Notes: generated by a model from the letters alone, not told the origin. Shown: positions 1 through 9,357, counted from the stretch's first letter. The stretch is 64,000 nucleotides of DNA from Solirubrobacteraceae bacterium (GCA_016463515.1 JAEMRF010000001.1:1-64000), one strand, 5' to 3'. Numbers and translations are program-made.

Positions 1-423
1 TCGGTCAGATGTCCAGGGTCTGGGGGCGGGGCTCAGGCGGCTGGGTGCGCAGGTCGACGTGTTTGGTGAAGGTCGTTTGTCGTGAGCGATCTTCACCACA
101 TATACCTCCGCGTGTAGGCCAGCGGGGGGCTCAGGAACATTGCGCAGGGCAAGGGCCGGGCGAAGCGACCAGGACAGGGTTTCTTCTCTCGGCCTTTCCC
201 ATGCCCGCAGGCGGACGGTGCAGGGCGGGGTGGGTTGCCTGGCGGCGGGGGTGAAGCTCAGCGGGCGCTCCCAATCAGGGTGCTCGGCCGTATGGGAACC
301 TCCCGTCGGCGGGCTGCAACCCCGAGGGGGAGACTGGCCTCGCCGTGACCGGACGGGGGAGAACCCCGGGGTGTGGCGGGCGGATGGCTGCTTGCCCCCC
401 GGGGTGCTGGAGCCTTGCTGGCG
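1..423. other. GC-rich non-coding leader ahead of the diguanylate cyclase gene
   Basis: I see no convincing gene here. Positions 65-97 hold an inverted repeat (GGTGAAGGTCG paired with CGATCTTCACC, one G-T pair) that could be an operator or a hairpin. From about 280 to 405 the + strand is full of short self-complementary GC runs (CCCG-TCGG-CGGG near 303, CCCCGAGGGG near 330, TTGCCCCCCGGGG at 392-404). The last of these resembles the start-associated hairpin found near other flank genes. No riboswitch class that I know fits. Confidence 0.4.
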
Positions 424-1482
424 ATGAACGTCACGGACGGCAGGGACGGGTACGGCATCGGGCTCCTGGGTGGGCTGGCCGGCTGGCTCGCTCCGAGCAC
501 CATTGATCGCGAGCGGGCCCGGGAGATGACCGGGACGGTCGGGCGGATCCGGCTCGCCGCGGTGCCGCTGATGGCCGCCTACTGCCTGGTGGCCTGGCGC
601 AGCGGACAGGGGGAGGCCTGGTGGCTGCTCGCGCTCGCGGTCGTCACCGTGCTGCAACTGCTGCTGCGGGTCACGGCGACCAATGAGGCGAGGGCCGTTG
701 TGCTCGGGCTCGCGAGCCTCCTGCTCGGTGCCGGCTGGCTCGGGGCCGCGGCCGCGCTCACGGGCGGGGTGGATTCCCCGTTCGTGGTGTGGATGCTGTT
801 CGTCGTCGCCGTCAGCCCCTTGGGGATGAGCCACCGCGGGCACCTCCTGGCCTGCGGCTGGATGCTCGCGTGCCTCGCCGGGGTGGCCGCGACCGACCCG
901 ACCGGCCTTCGCAATGACCCGCTGCTGGTCCTGGCGGTCATGAGCCTCGCCGTCGTGCTCGTCCCCGTCGGGACCCGGCTGATCGAGCTCGACGCCGCGC
1001 AACGACGCGCCCTGTGGCGTGACCCGCTGACCGGCGCGCTGAACCGTGCCGCGCTCGAGCGCCGCCACAGCACCCTCAGCGAAGACGGTGCGGGGCAGAC
1101 GCTCATCGTGTTCGACCTCGACCGGTTCAAAGCGATCAACGATATGCGCGGCCACCCGTTCGGCGACCGGGCGCTTCAGGAGGCCGCGAGGGTCGCCGCC
1201 GACACGGTCCGTGACCACGACAGCGTGTTCCGGCTCGGGGGCGAGGAGTTCGCGATCCTGCTCGCCGGCGCCGACCCCGAGCGCGCGTGGCTGGTCGCCG
1301 AGCGCGTCCGGTGCGCGATCCGTGACGCCCGCGTCGACGGCGTCCTGGTGACCGCGAGCTTCGGGGTCGCCTCAGCGGGTGCTGACCGGGTCCCCGTCAG
1401 CCTCCCCGACCTGTACGAGCAAGCTGATCGGGCGATGTACCGGGCCAAGGAAGCCGGCCGCGACCGCGTCGAGACCGCCTAA
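424..1482 (+). CDS. Membrane-bound diguanylate cyclase (GGDEF domain)
   Basis: The 352-residue product should make cyclic di-GMP from two GTP at the inner face of the membrane. Residues about 40-190 form six hydrophobic segments, and residues about 199-352 form the GGDEF domain. The catalytic signature is intact as GGEEF (272-276), and an RxxD inhibitory site (RDHD, 263-266) sits five residues before it, so product inhibition is expected. ATG 424 is preferred over upstream in-frame starts because GGAG lies about 12 bases before it and the sequence before it codes for low-complexity residues. The sensor part is not a domain I recognise. The gene is the first of the window and has no cyclic di-GMP partner nearby. 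Confidence 0.9.
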   Translation: MNVTDGRDGYGIGLLGGLAGWLAPSTIDRERAREMTGTVGRIRLAAVPLMAAYCLVAWRSGQGEAWWLLALAVVTVLQLLLRVTATNEARAVVLGLASLLLGAGWLGAAAALTGGVDSPFVVWMLFVVAVSPLGMSHRGHLLACGWMLACLAGVAATDPTGLRNDPLLVLAVMSLAVVLVPVGTRLIELDAAQRRALWRDPLTGALNRAALERRHSTLSEDGAGQTLIVFDLDRFKAINDMRGHPFGDRALQEAARVAADTVRDHDSVFRLGGEEFAILLAGADPERAWLVAERVRCAIRDARVDGVLVTASFGVASAGADRVPVSLPDLYEQADRAMYRAKEAGRDRVETA

Positions 1483-1517
1483 CTGCTTGATGAATGGAGT
1501 GGTGTAGGTTTGCGGCC

Positions 1518-3600
1518 GTGCGTGTTCGCAACGTCGCATCGATCGCCGTGCTCGCCTTCACGAGCCTGCTCTTGTTCGTCTCTCAAGCGACTGCGGCATG
1601 GCAGATGGATCCCACGTACGGCTCGGGTGGCCTTCTACGCCTCACTTCGACCCACACCGAGAAGAGCCGCTACGGGTTTCAGGTCGCGCTTGGCCCGACG
1701 GAAATCACGTTGCTCCCCGGCGGTGTTCGTCGCGGCGCACCGATCTTCTCTCTAGACCACTCTGGTAGTCCGATCGGCAATGGGGTTGTGGGCGCCTTGG
1801 ACCATGGCGCGATCCTTGGCTCGGACTCCGCCGGCCGGCTCCTGTTCCAGGGGGGGCGACTTTGACGCTTCGCCTGAGTCACCCCTGCGCGAGGCTCTGT
1901 TGGTGCGAACTGAGCGCAGTGGCGCTCTCGACCCAAGTTTCGGCACCAGCGGCGCTGTGAGGTCTTGGGCGGAAGGCCGGTCACTCGTCAGTTTCGCCTT
2001 TGACGACCAGCGCCGCATGTTGATTGGCTCCGCCCGGCAGGTATCGGAGGCGCGATACGTCGACGGTCGACTCGAGCGCTTGCTGCCGGATGGGGCGCCG
2101 GACCCATCGTTCGGCTCAGCCGGGACCGTTCAGACCGGTGAGCCACCGGTTTGCCTAGTTCCGCAGGCCGGAGGGCGCGTGGTCGTCGGTACCCGAAACG
2201 AACTGCGAGCGTACTCCGAGCAGGGTGTCGCAGACCCGACGTACGGCGTCGGCGGACGAGCACGAATCCCTTCCCCATGGCGGCTGTGGTTCTACCCGTC
2301 CGGCGACGCACCTGATCACATAGGCGGCAGAAACGATGGCGTCACATCGTGCGTAGGGCTCCCAAATGGTGGAATCAACGTGTCCGTCATGGGAGCCGCG
2401 AGCCGCGGTGTTCCGGTTGTGGCGAAGGTTTCCCCCTCGGGAGAAGTCCGCCTCGTTCAGCTGAGCGGCTCCCGTGGACTGGGCTCCGGTGCGTGGCTCT
2501 CGGCTAAACAGGATTCCGGAATGGCCGTGCTGACCGTTTCGCGCGGCAGCCGACTGGCCACGTTCGACGCCGAGCTCAACAGCGACGCCCGTCCGGTCTC
2601 GCTCCCCGACATTGGGCAGTTTGTCCTCCTCCCGGCCGGTGACGTACTGGGAGTCCTCGACTGGTCGCCCGGCAGCGTCTCGCTGGTTCGCCTGATCGTG
2701 AACAAGCGCGCCCCCAGTACCACACCGCCGCCGGCGCGCCCGCGGCTGACCCTGGAGCGAGTACCCCGCATCCAGAGACACAATTCAACGGCTCGACTCC
2801 GATACACCTGCAGCGCCCAGTGCCCAGTGGCGCATGTCACCTACCGGTACTGGCGACTCGATAGCCAGCGGCCGAGGACAGTGCGCAGCGCGGCTCTGCG
2901 ATCGCAGCGCACCGCTTTCACAGTCAGCGGGCCCCGTGTCGCGACGGCAAGTTACGGGCTCGAGGCCACAGCGACGGATGCGTTCGGCCGAAAGGCGACA
3001 CTTCGCCGTGTCATCACGCTGAGCTGTCGCCGGGTCGGCCAGGAGCCCGTGCGGCGCACCGAGTGCAGCCCGTCTAAGCGGCGCTCTCTCGCGACCACGC
3101 GCGACGCTCAGGCTTCAACCGTCACGTTCGCGAAGGGCGACGGCAAGAAGTACGGGAACGGGAGCTCCGAGAGCAGCAAGAAGGAGCAGAAGCGGCTGAC
3201 GAAACTCGTCGCGCGATGCGACGGCAACTTCATCGCCGGCACGAACCCGGGGCCGTGGAAGTCGAAGCGCAAGTGGGGGACCGTTCGCGTCCAAGTTCTC
3301 AGCCGCAGGGGGAAGGTCATCAAGCGACCACCCCGCAGACAACTCGAGAGCGCGGAGCCTGGCAAGTACCGATTCCGGTACTCATGGAAGCTCCAACGCG
3401 GCTGGGAGCTCTGCGCCCTGCGAGGCGGCTTCAGCATCAGCATCGACGAGGCCGGCGGCGACCTGTTCAACACCCATCGCGTGTACTACCCGAAGCCGGA
3501 CAAGGGTTCGACGCCGCGCCGCGGGATCTTCGTCGACCCGTGGGCGTCCGCGAAGCGTCGCACCACCTCGATGCTGGTCTTCGTGCGCCGAACCGGGTGA
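1518..3600 (+). pseudogene. Exported delta-60 repeat protein, split by a frameshift
   Basis: The start is GTG 1518, followed by a signal peptide (basic start, hydrophobic core, ATAA end). TAGGTT at 1505-1510 is a plausible -10 box seven bases before the GTG, so the mRNA may be leaderless. The opening frame stops at 1865, but the frame that continues it runs to 3600. The switch lies in a run of seven G at about 1851-1857, and removing one G joins the frames into one product of about 693 residues. Four delta-60/NHL-like units read across the break (DPTYGSGG, DPSFGTSG, DPSFGSAG, DPTYGVGG). A second half rich in basic residues follows. Such proteins are usually cell-surface beta-propellers. It could be a recent pseudogene, a phase-variable gene or a sequencing error. 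Confidence 0.75.
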
Positions 3601-3763
3601 ACCCTCTCCCGGTTGATTGCGCCCACCCCGACTACAGGACACAGACCCGGATCCATTCTCGGTGACGCCCCACGGGGCATCTGGGCCCGAGGACTTCCAC
3701 AGACTGGGTCGAACATGGCGTCATGCACGCGTCGCCCAACACGCGGGACCCCGACACCACACC

Positions 3764-4399
3764 ATGACGCCACGCGTACCGGATGAGGACACGTTCGATT
3801 TCGAAGTGGTCGAGATCGAGTACACGCTGCCCGACCGATTCGGACTCGATCAAGAGGGCGACCCGCACGACCGGCACGTGCAGAACATCTCCGCCACCAT
3901 CTCGCTCACCCGCGTAGGTGAGACCGATGAGGCGTCACGGCAGATCGGCGAGATGACCCTGGCGAAGATCGACCTCACCGAGCCTGAAATCAGGCTGTGG
4001 GACGTCTTCGACAGCCACTCCGAGGAGTGGAACAACTACACCCTCGAGATCACCGCGGCGCTCGAACAGACCGACGCGCGCCACATCCTGATCGCCCACC
4101 GAGTATCCCTCGACCAGGACACGCGTGGCCGCGGGATAGGTCTTCACGCCCTCGCTCGCGGCATCCGAACCTGGGGACAGGACGCGATCGTCGCCATGCT
4201 CGCGTGGCCGACTGAAACCCCCGAGGACACGAGCGCCGATCTCGCAGCCGAGCACCTGGCCTCGTACTGGGCGCAGCTCGGCGTCACACGACAGCCCATG
4301 ACCGATGAGGCCACCGTCCCACTCCTCCTCGGAGACACCAGGACCCCCACGATGGCCGAGACCCTGACACGCCTCTCGACATGGGAAAGCGACGGCTAA
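3764..4399 (+). CDS. Possible GNAT-type acetyltransferase
   Basis: The 211-residue product is taken from ATG 3764 because the sequence upstream in this frame looks non-coding. The middle reads LIAHRVSLDQDTRGRGIG, which matches the GNAT acetyl-CoA loop (Q/RxxGxG/A) after a beta strand. The acidic N-terminus and the tail are not distinctive. The substrate cannot be guessed. It stands alone between the delta-60 gene and a convergent regulator gene 18 bases away. Confidence 0.5.
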   Translation: MTPRVPDEDTFDFEVVEIEYTLPDRFGLDQEGDPHDRHVQNISATISLTRVGETDEASRQIGEMTLAKIDLTEPEIRLWDVFDSHSEEWNNYTLEITAALEQTDARHILIAHRVSLDQDTRGRGIGLHALARGIRTWGQDAIVAMLAWPTETPEDTSADLAAEHLASYWAQLGVTRQPMTDEATVPLLLGDTRTPTMAETLTRLSTWESDG

Positions 4400-4417
4400 C
4401 CCGCGCGAGCTCCGGCA

Positions 4418-4687
4418 CTACGAGAGGAGCGCGGCTGACGCCCGGTAAAAGTGCTCGATCGCGCCGCGGCGAGGCTCAGTGCGCACCAGCTCAATCAACC
4501 CGGCATCCAAGAGCGCCCGGACGTGGTAGCTGACGTTACCCAGAGGGTCACCAAGCTCGGTGTGCAGCATCATCGGGCTGAACTCCTCACCGGTCCCGAA
4601 CATGTCGACGATCCGGAGCTTGAGCGGATGCGCCTGCGAACGCGCGAACGCTTCCCAGTTGATCGCAGCTTTCCGAGAGGCAGCCAT
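4418..4687 (-). CDS. ArsR-type winged-helix transcriptional regulator
   Basis: This 89-residue protein is essentially one winged-helix domain: a helix AFARSQAHPLKLRIVDMF, then the recognition unit DPLGNVSYHVRALLDAGLIEL and a beta wing ending RGAIEHFYRAS. This is the ArsR/HTH_20 pattern in which the DNA-binding helix follows LG(N)VSYHV. No metal-binding cysteines are present, so a metal sensor is unlikely. ATG 4687 gives a compact domain, and the longer in-frame extension upstream has no sense-like composition. It is the downstream gene of a minus-strand pair with the membrane protein at 4755-5990. Confidence 0.75.
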   Translation of the reverse strand: MAASRKAAINWEAFARSQAHPLKLRIVDMFGTGEEFSPMMLHTELGDPLGNVSYHVRALLDAGLIELVRTEPRRGAIEHFYRASAALLS

Positions 4688-4754
4688 CGGGGCGACATGA
4701 TGCCCGATCGACACCGAGCATGGCGCTATTGCTGGCTGGTCGGCAAGCGTTCCG

Positions 4755-5990
4755 TCACTTCTCCGTCGAGGTGCCCTGCTGGTCGGCAGGGCCCAGGACG
4801 TGGATCGAGCTCGGCCCGTCGTATTCCGGGTCAAGGCCCAGACCGATCCAGTCCATCGTCTCCCGACGGCGGATGAGCCGGTCGCGCAGCTTGACGTGGG
4901 GACCACGTTCGGGGATCTCAGGCGGGTCGAGCGGCGGGTCAGCTGTGCGCGGCTGCAGATCGACCGGCTCTGCGTCCTCACGCCACGGACTCGCCGGCAC
5001 CTCGTGGATCACCAGGTCGGGGTACTCGAGGATCCCCGCCATCCGCCCGAACGCCGGGCGAGACGCGTCGACGACGGGCACATGGAACACGAACGACCCG
5101 GTCACGGTCTTCGACGCGGACTTCGTCAGCAGGCTCCATCCGACGGTGTGATCACCCGGGCAGGATGCCCGAAGCACGACACCGGTAGCTGCGTACACGA
5201 CCTGGTCACGGTGGACATCGCCGATGTCGGTGAGCGTCTGGCCTGCAGGGTTCGTGGTCCACGCTGATCTCTCCAGCGGCCTGATCTTCGGCGCGGCCCG
5301 GCCAAGATCGAGTAAAGGGCGCGTCGCGACTTCGCCGGCCGCGGATCGACCGGTGTACACGGGCCGTGATGGGGGCGCGTCAATAGACGGGACGTCGTCA
5401 GCGATCGTCACGGTGTCGGGCAGCTCGAGCACCAGCCGCACGGCCTCCGCGTGCGCACCCGCGTTGTGAACCCGGAACCGGATCTCGCGCGATGCGTGAC
5501 GCTCCGCGGTCGACCGCTCGTACTCGACCAGCCACTCGCGCAGCTCACCCTCGAACGCGACGACCCTCTTCTCGAACAGGTCCCTACCGCGCTTGCGTGC
5601 CGCGTCCGATGGTCTCTGCGAGAGCGCCTGCAAGAACTGCCACTGAACGAGCCCTTCGAGCTTGAGCGATTCCCGCGCATCCGCAACCTCGTTGGCGACG
5701 ATCCGATCCGCCGCGATCGGCCACGGCGGCAACTCGTTGGACACCACGCGCCTGACAGGCTCATCCCCCTCGACGAGCAACGCGAGCTTCGGCTGCGGGC
5801 GCGTCCTCTCCTGCACACGCGGGGCGGCGGCGGCGAGCAGGAGCCCAATGGCGAACGTGAGCGGCACACCGACGATCACCGCCCACACCTGCTCCACACC
5901 GAACGCCACCAACGCTAGGACGACAGCGACGAGGAGGAAGGCTGCCCCCGCAACCCACTGCACCCGTCCGCCAGTCACAGCGCTCTTCAC
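4755..5990 (-). CDS. Membrane-anchored protein of unknown function
   Basis: The 411-residue product starts at GTG 5990. Two hydrophobic helices near the N-terminus (about 11-33 and 36-56) form a hairpin anchor. The rest is soluble and probably cytoplasmic, with an acidic, proline-rich C-terminal third. I recognise no catalytic motif. The middle part (about 165-330) has alternating beta-like segments. The gene is divergent from the neighbour at 6032 and may share a promoter region of about 40 bases with it. Confidence 0.7.
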   Translation of the reverse strand: MKSAVTGGRVQWVAGAAFLLVAVVLALVAFGVEQVWAVIVGVPLTFAIGLLLAAAAPRVQERTRPQPKLALLVEGDEPVRRVVSNELPPWPIAADRIVANEVADARESLKLEGLVQWQFLQALSQRPSDAARKRGRDLFEKRVVAFEGELREWLVEYERSTAERHASREIRFRVHNAGAHAEAVRLVLELPDTVTIADDVPSIDAPPSRPVYTGRSAAGEVATRPLLDLGRAAPKIRPLERSAWTTNPAGQTLTDIGDVHRDQVVYAATGVVLRASCPGDHTVGWSLLTKSASKTVTGSFVFHVPVVDASRPAFGRMAGILEYPDLVIHEVPASPWREDAEPVDLQPRTADPPLDPPEIPERGPHVKLRDRLIRRRETMDWIGLGLDPEYDGPSSIHVLGPADQQGTSTEK

Positions 5991-6031
5991 GCCGCGATGG
6001 TCGCATGCGGCGATGTCGGCTCTGCGCGATC

Positions 6032-6952
6032 ATGTCGCTGATGCGCGCGTTCACCCCCGCCGAAGCCAGGGCGTACCGCCACGTCGCGGCCCGCTTCCGA
6101 GAAGGCGCAGGACGGATCCCCGCGGGAGCGATGAGCGAAGCGATGCGAACCCGCGCCGACTACATCGACGCCGCCGTCTCACTGCTGCCGACCGAGGAGA
6201 AGAACCGTCGGATGATTGACCCGGACGAACCAGCCGGAACACTGAACGGCCACATCAGCACCACTCCCATCGAGCTCACCGGCGGAGACTCCAACGACCC
6301 ATCCGCGCTCCGAACGATCGCCCACGCGATCAGCGAACTCGCCGAGACCGGAGAGTCACTGCGCGACGCCGGCTGGGACGTTCACGTCGACACCATCATC
6401 TCCACGCCAAGCATCCACTTCACCATCGCGCTCGAGCGGTTCGCCGACGCACAGGCCGCCGCCAACGCGAGCGGCGTCGAGATCCCGCTGCTGTGGGCCG
6501 GGGAGGACGCCAGCGCCGGCGTCGTCGTCGCACACCGCGACGACCTCACCGCCTGGTGGCCGGGAGACCCACTCGTCGTCAGCGATCTCCTGGCCGGATC
6601 GCAAACCACGGCGAAGGACCTCGCCGACGCGGCAACACAGGTCATGGCGAGCCTCGCCTCCCACGAACAGGCCATCCGCGGGATCGGCGAACTCGACCAC
6701 GATGCAGCCGAATCGATCGAGCGGTGGCGCGCAGAGCTCGCCGACGACCACGTCCGCGACTGGTACGGGCTGCATGTGACCGTCGATGACGCCCCCGCGA
6801 TCATCAAGGTCACCAGCACCGCGACAGCACGAGCACGCGGCTACCGCGCCGCACGCGAGGGACGACCCGACCGCACCGAGGAAGACGGGCTCCTGGGGAT
6901 CGCTTTCCGCGAGGGCATCGACGAGGCCGGCCTAGAACCCCTCGGTGGGTAG
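6032..6952 (+). CDS. Hypothetical protein
   Basis: The product is about 306 residues from ATG 6032 (ATG 6041 is as likely), soluble, acidic and helix-rich. Residues near 225-260 read as a long helix (DLADAATQVMASLASHEQAIRGI region). No family is recognised. Codon use is strongly GC-biased in the third position, so it is very likely translated. It is followed by a 130-base gap holding an inverted repeat CACTGC...GCAGTG (6953-6983). Confidence 0.7.
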   Translation: MSLMRAFTPAEARAYRHVAARFREGAGRIPAGAMSEAMRTRADYIDAAVSLLPTEEKNRRMIDPDEPAGTLNGHISTTPIELTGGDSNDPSALRTIAHAISELAETGESLRDAGWDVHVDTIISTPSIHFTIALERFADAQAAANASGVEIPLLWAGEDASAGVVVAHRDDLTAWWPGDPLVVSDLLAGSQTTAKDLADAATQVMASLASHEQAIRGIGELDHDAAESIERWRAELADDHVRDWYGLHVTVDDAPAIIKVTSTATARARGYRAAREGRPDRTEEDGLLGIAFREGIDEAGLEPLGG

Positions 6953-7050
6953 CACTGCAGCGCCCAGGCAACGCCCGGCAGTGATGCTTCTGGCGTCACC
7001 GGGACGGGGCAGCGCGCAATCTCGAACGCAGCCAGGCGAGCCCGTTCCGA

Positions 7051-7086
7051 CACCACGTTTGCCCCCTGTCGAGCGCGAACGTGGTG
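7051..7086 (+). repeat. Inverted repeat spanning the start of the next gene
   Basis: CACCACGTT at 7051-7059 pairs perfectly with AACGTGGTG at 7078-7086, with an 18-base loop containing TTGCCCCCTGTC. The right arm covers GTG 7081 and ends three bases before ATG 7090. In mRNA it would sequester the start region; in DNA it could be an operator. Confidence 0.5.
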
Positions 7087-7089
7087 ATC

Positions 7090-7602
7090 ATGAGGCACAC
7101 CATCTCCCTGCCCGCCCATCTACTGGACGCCACATGTGCCCTCGACGCGACGGTCGACTGGGAATCCCTGTTCGACGAGGCTGAGCGCGCCAACGCCCAG
7201 GAGGTGGCCAACGCGGTCCGGCAACTCGCAGAGCCGGCGCGCAACCGGTGGTGGCGGACCCGCTACGCACCGATCATCGTTCATGCGACGGTCGTGCATC
7301 CCGTGCAGTACCGGGCGGCAGCACAACCCGGCGGTAAACGAGTTGCGCTCGTGCGCTGCCCGCCGACCACGGGGCGTGCAGGCGTGCCCGGACCCGAAGG
7401 TACGACCATCGGAGAGCTCGCCATGGGCGAGCCCGACGACCCCGCCGCATGGTGGGCGTGGCTTCTCAACGCGCTGGGCGAACTCGAACGTGACGCGAAC
7501 GCCGGGTATCACGCCCAACTCGCCGCCGGCAGGACACCCGCGACACGCCGCCAACTCCTCCAACGCGCCGCCGCCCAGCACGCCCAGGCAAAACGGCGCT
7601 GA
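7090..7602 (+). CDS. Hypothetical protein
   Basis: The product is about 170 residues, with ATG 7090 or GTG 7081 as the start. There is no signal peptide or membrane helix. Tryptophan-rich segments (RNRWWRTRYAP, DDPAAWWAWLLNALGELE) suggest a compact alpha/beta fold, and the end is Arg/Gln/Ala-rich. No family is recognised. It is convergent with the minus-strand gene at 7617. Confidence 0.65.
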   Translation: MRHTISLPAHLLDATCALDATVDWESLFDEAERANAQEVANAVRQLAEPARNRWWRTRYAPIIVHATVVHPVQYRAAAQPGGKRVALVRCPPTTGRAGVPGPEGTTIGELAMGEPDDPAAWWAWLLNALGELERDANAGYHAQLAAGRTPATRRQLLQRAAAQHAQAKRR

Positions 7603-7616
7603 GCCACGGGGGCCCG

Positions 7617-7976
7617 TCACGCAGCGGGAGCGTGACGTCTAACCGCCGCGGCGACGTCGGCCAGCCCCAACTCCATCGCGGCGTCCTCAAGTGATCGGCA
7701 CCCCGCCACATAGTCCTGGCCGAGATCCAGAAGCGCACCAACGAGCGCATCGAGGTCGCCGAGCGCGAGGGGCTGCTCGCGCGCGACTTTGCCCACCCAT
7801 CGTGCCGCCAGCCTCGGGTAGCGCACCCGATCGGCGCTCGCGTGAACCAGCACGATCCGCAAGGCGTCGGCCGTCGACAGGCGCGGGCACTCAATAGCGG
7901 CCATCCTGACGATCAGCGGGTCACCGGTGGCCAGGGCACGATCGAGGCGGGTGTAGGCGCTGCCCTGAGCCGTCAT
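7617..7976 (-). CDS. Small helical protein, possibly LexA-controlled
   Basis: The 119-residue all-helical product reads LDRALATGDPLIVRMAAIE... DALRIVLVHASADRVRYPRLAARWVGK. This matches a pattern I know from uncharacterised actinobacterial proteins (LDRALRxGNxxLVRAAAxEL, then ALxIxLLxxDxxPxRYxRAAxRWLGR). Its function is unknown. ATG 7976 directly abuts a perfect LexA-type palindrome at 7978-7991, so expression may be induced by DNA damage. A membrane-protein gene on the same strand lies just upstream. Confidence 0.7.
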   Translation of the reverse strand: MTAQGSAYTRLDRALATGDPLIVRMAAIECPRLSTADALRIVLVHASADRVRYPRLAARWVGKVAREQPLALGDLDALVGALLDLGQDYVAGCRSLEDAAMELGLADVAAAVRRHAPAA

Positions 7977-7977
7977 A

Positions 7978-7991
7978 CGAACACATGTTCG
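7978..7991. promoter_or_regulatory. LexA/SOS-box-like operator
   Basis: The 14-mer CGAACACATGTTCG fits the Gram-positive/actinobacterial LexA consensus CGAACRNRYGTTYG at every position and is symmetric except for the central bases. It lies one base upstream of the minus-strand start at 7976, where a bound repressor would block transcription. I saw no second copy in the window. Confidence 0.6.
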
Positions 7992-8008
7992 CACAACGGG
8001 ATGGGCCG

Positions 8009-8488
8009 CTACGCCCCGACGAGATCCAACGCGCGCTGGAACGTAGCCCACGCAAAGTCGAACGCCGCCGCCCAGCCGAAAACCAGGACCGCAGTGACCC
8101 AGATCGCTGCGAACCGCGCGCCAGTCTTCAGCAACCACGGGCGCGCACGCGCTCGGAAGTACGCCCGCACCGAGGCGCGACGACGAACCACCGCCCACAG
8201 GCGCGGCTCGACCTGCCAGCCCCATTGCATCGAGACGGCGTAGATCACCCCAAAGAAGACGACGGGCAGCACCTTCCAGCCGAACCGATCGAACAGCCCA
8301 ACCGTTTGAACGACCAAGTGCGCCCAAGTACCGAAGAGCACTCCGACGATGACCGGGTAAAGCGACGCCACCGTCGCCGCGCCCGGCCCTGGCGTCAGCC
8401 GGCCCGCCGCAACAACCGCTAGTGCGCCCGCCGCGCCAAGCGCGCCGCCGACCAGGACGACCATGGCCAATACCTGAGGACTGATCAC
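8009..8488 (-). CDS. Integral membrane protein, four predicted helices
   Basis: The product is 159 residues if read from GTG 8488, which has CATAGT seven bases upstream as a possible -10 box (leaderless reading). ATG 8464 is the alternative. Four hydrophobic stretches are visible: near the N-terminus, at VASLYPVIVGVLFG, at VLPVVFFGVIYAVSM and near the C-terminus (AAIWVTAVLVFGWAAA). A basic loop with an RRRASVRAYFRARARP run precedes the last helix. No transporter or enzyme motif is seen. Confidence 0.65.
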   Translation of the reverse strand: MISPQVLAMVVLVGGALGAAGALAVVAAGRLTPGPGAATVASLYPVIVGVLFGTWAHLVVQTVGLFDRFGWKVLPVVFFGVIYAVSMQWGWQVEPRLWAVVRRRASVRAYFRARARPWLLKTGARFAAIWVTAVLVFGWAAAFDFAWATFQRALDLVGA

Positions 8489-8571
8489 GGGGCGACTATG
8501 CCTGAGCGGTCGGCGAGCAGGCTGGAATCTCGCATCGCACACCCCGGCGGCCGCGGGATGCCCCCTGCCTC

Positions 8572-8592
8572 ATGGTCAGGTCTACCGAGTGA
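8572..8592 (+). CDS. Possible 6-codon leader ORF
   Basis: ATG 8572 begins MVRSTE and stops at TGA 8590-8592, overlapping GTG 8589 of the next gene in a GTGA junction. A TGCCCCCTGCCT sequence lies directly before it. It is one of three tiny upstream ORFs in the window with this stop/start overlap. Confidence 0.35.
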   Translation: MVRSTE

Positions 8593-8618
8593 CCGACCGC
8601 GAGGCAGGGGAGGACGAG

Positions 8619-9332
8619 ATGGACGTAGGCGAACTCGAGCACATGATGAGCAGCGTCTTCGACGACCTCTCGCAGGCCACGACGAGCGGGCACATCATCG
8701 GAGGACTCACCACTCTGCCCGCCGGCGCCACCATCCTCATCACCGCCCGCCCGGAGATCCCGGCACTACGCTGCGCGATCGTCGCCGGCGCGCTGGGAAC
8801 GCGCGCCTCGGTCAACCCCGCGCAGGTCGTGGGCCTCCCGTTCGAGGTCAAGCTCGCCGACTGCGAGAACGTTCGCCAAGCGCGCGTCGCCTACAGCCGG
8901 CAGGTCGCGCAGATCACCCGCTGGGTTGAGGAAGCCGACCGCACCCTGGCCGCGTGGGGAACGGCTCTCATCGAGACCGGATGGCCCGGCTGCGACGACA
9001 TGCAGTTCATCGACGCGCCCGCGTCGCACGCGCATGACGACAACGTGGCCTTGCTGCCGATCTGCGGACACGTGCCGGACATCGGACTCGAGTTGCACGC
9101 CCAAGCGGAGGTCGCCACCGGCTCTGGGCCGCAGGTACGGATGCTGCTCGCCCAAGGCGACTTCCAGTACGCAGTCAGTGGCATCGAACCCCCGGAAGGC
9201 CTTCAGCTGTTCGCCGACGCCGCCTCCGAACGCGCACTCGCCGCGGCTGAGCAGCTGGACCGTCGCGAGGACACCGTCGAATGGTTCCTTCGGCTGTGCG
9301 CCGAGGACGACCAGGACCGCGAGTCGTCATGA
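8619..9332 (+). CDS. Hypothetical protein
   Basis: The 237-residue acidic protein starts at ATG 8619, which has AGGGGAGGA at good spacing. GTG 8589, coupled to a tiny leader ORF, would add 10 residues. The sequence alternates strands and helices, with two nearby cysteines (GWPGCDDMQF, LLPICGHVPD). A long helix lies near residues 90-125 (VRQARVAYSRQVAQITRWVEE). No family is recognised. It is the first gene of a tight run that continues with 9358 and 9630. Confidence 0.7.
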   Translation: MDVGELEHMMSSVFDDLSQATTSGHIIGGLTTLPAGATILITARPEIPALRCAIVAGALGTRASVNPAQVVGLPFEVKLADCENVRQARVAYSRQVAQITRWVEEADRTLAAWGTALIETGWPGCDDMQFIDAPASHAHDDNVALLPICGHVPDIGLELHAQAEVATGSGPQVRMLLAQGDFQYAVSGIEPPEGLQLFADAASERALAAAEQLDRREDTVEWFLRLCAEDDQDRESS

Positions 9333-9357
9333 TCCTCGCGTTCGTGGGAGGGACCCG

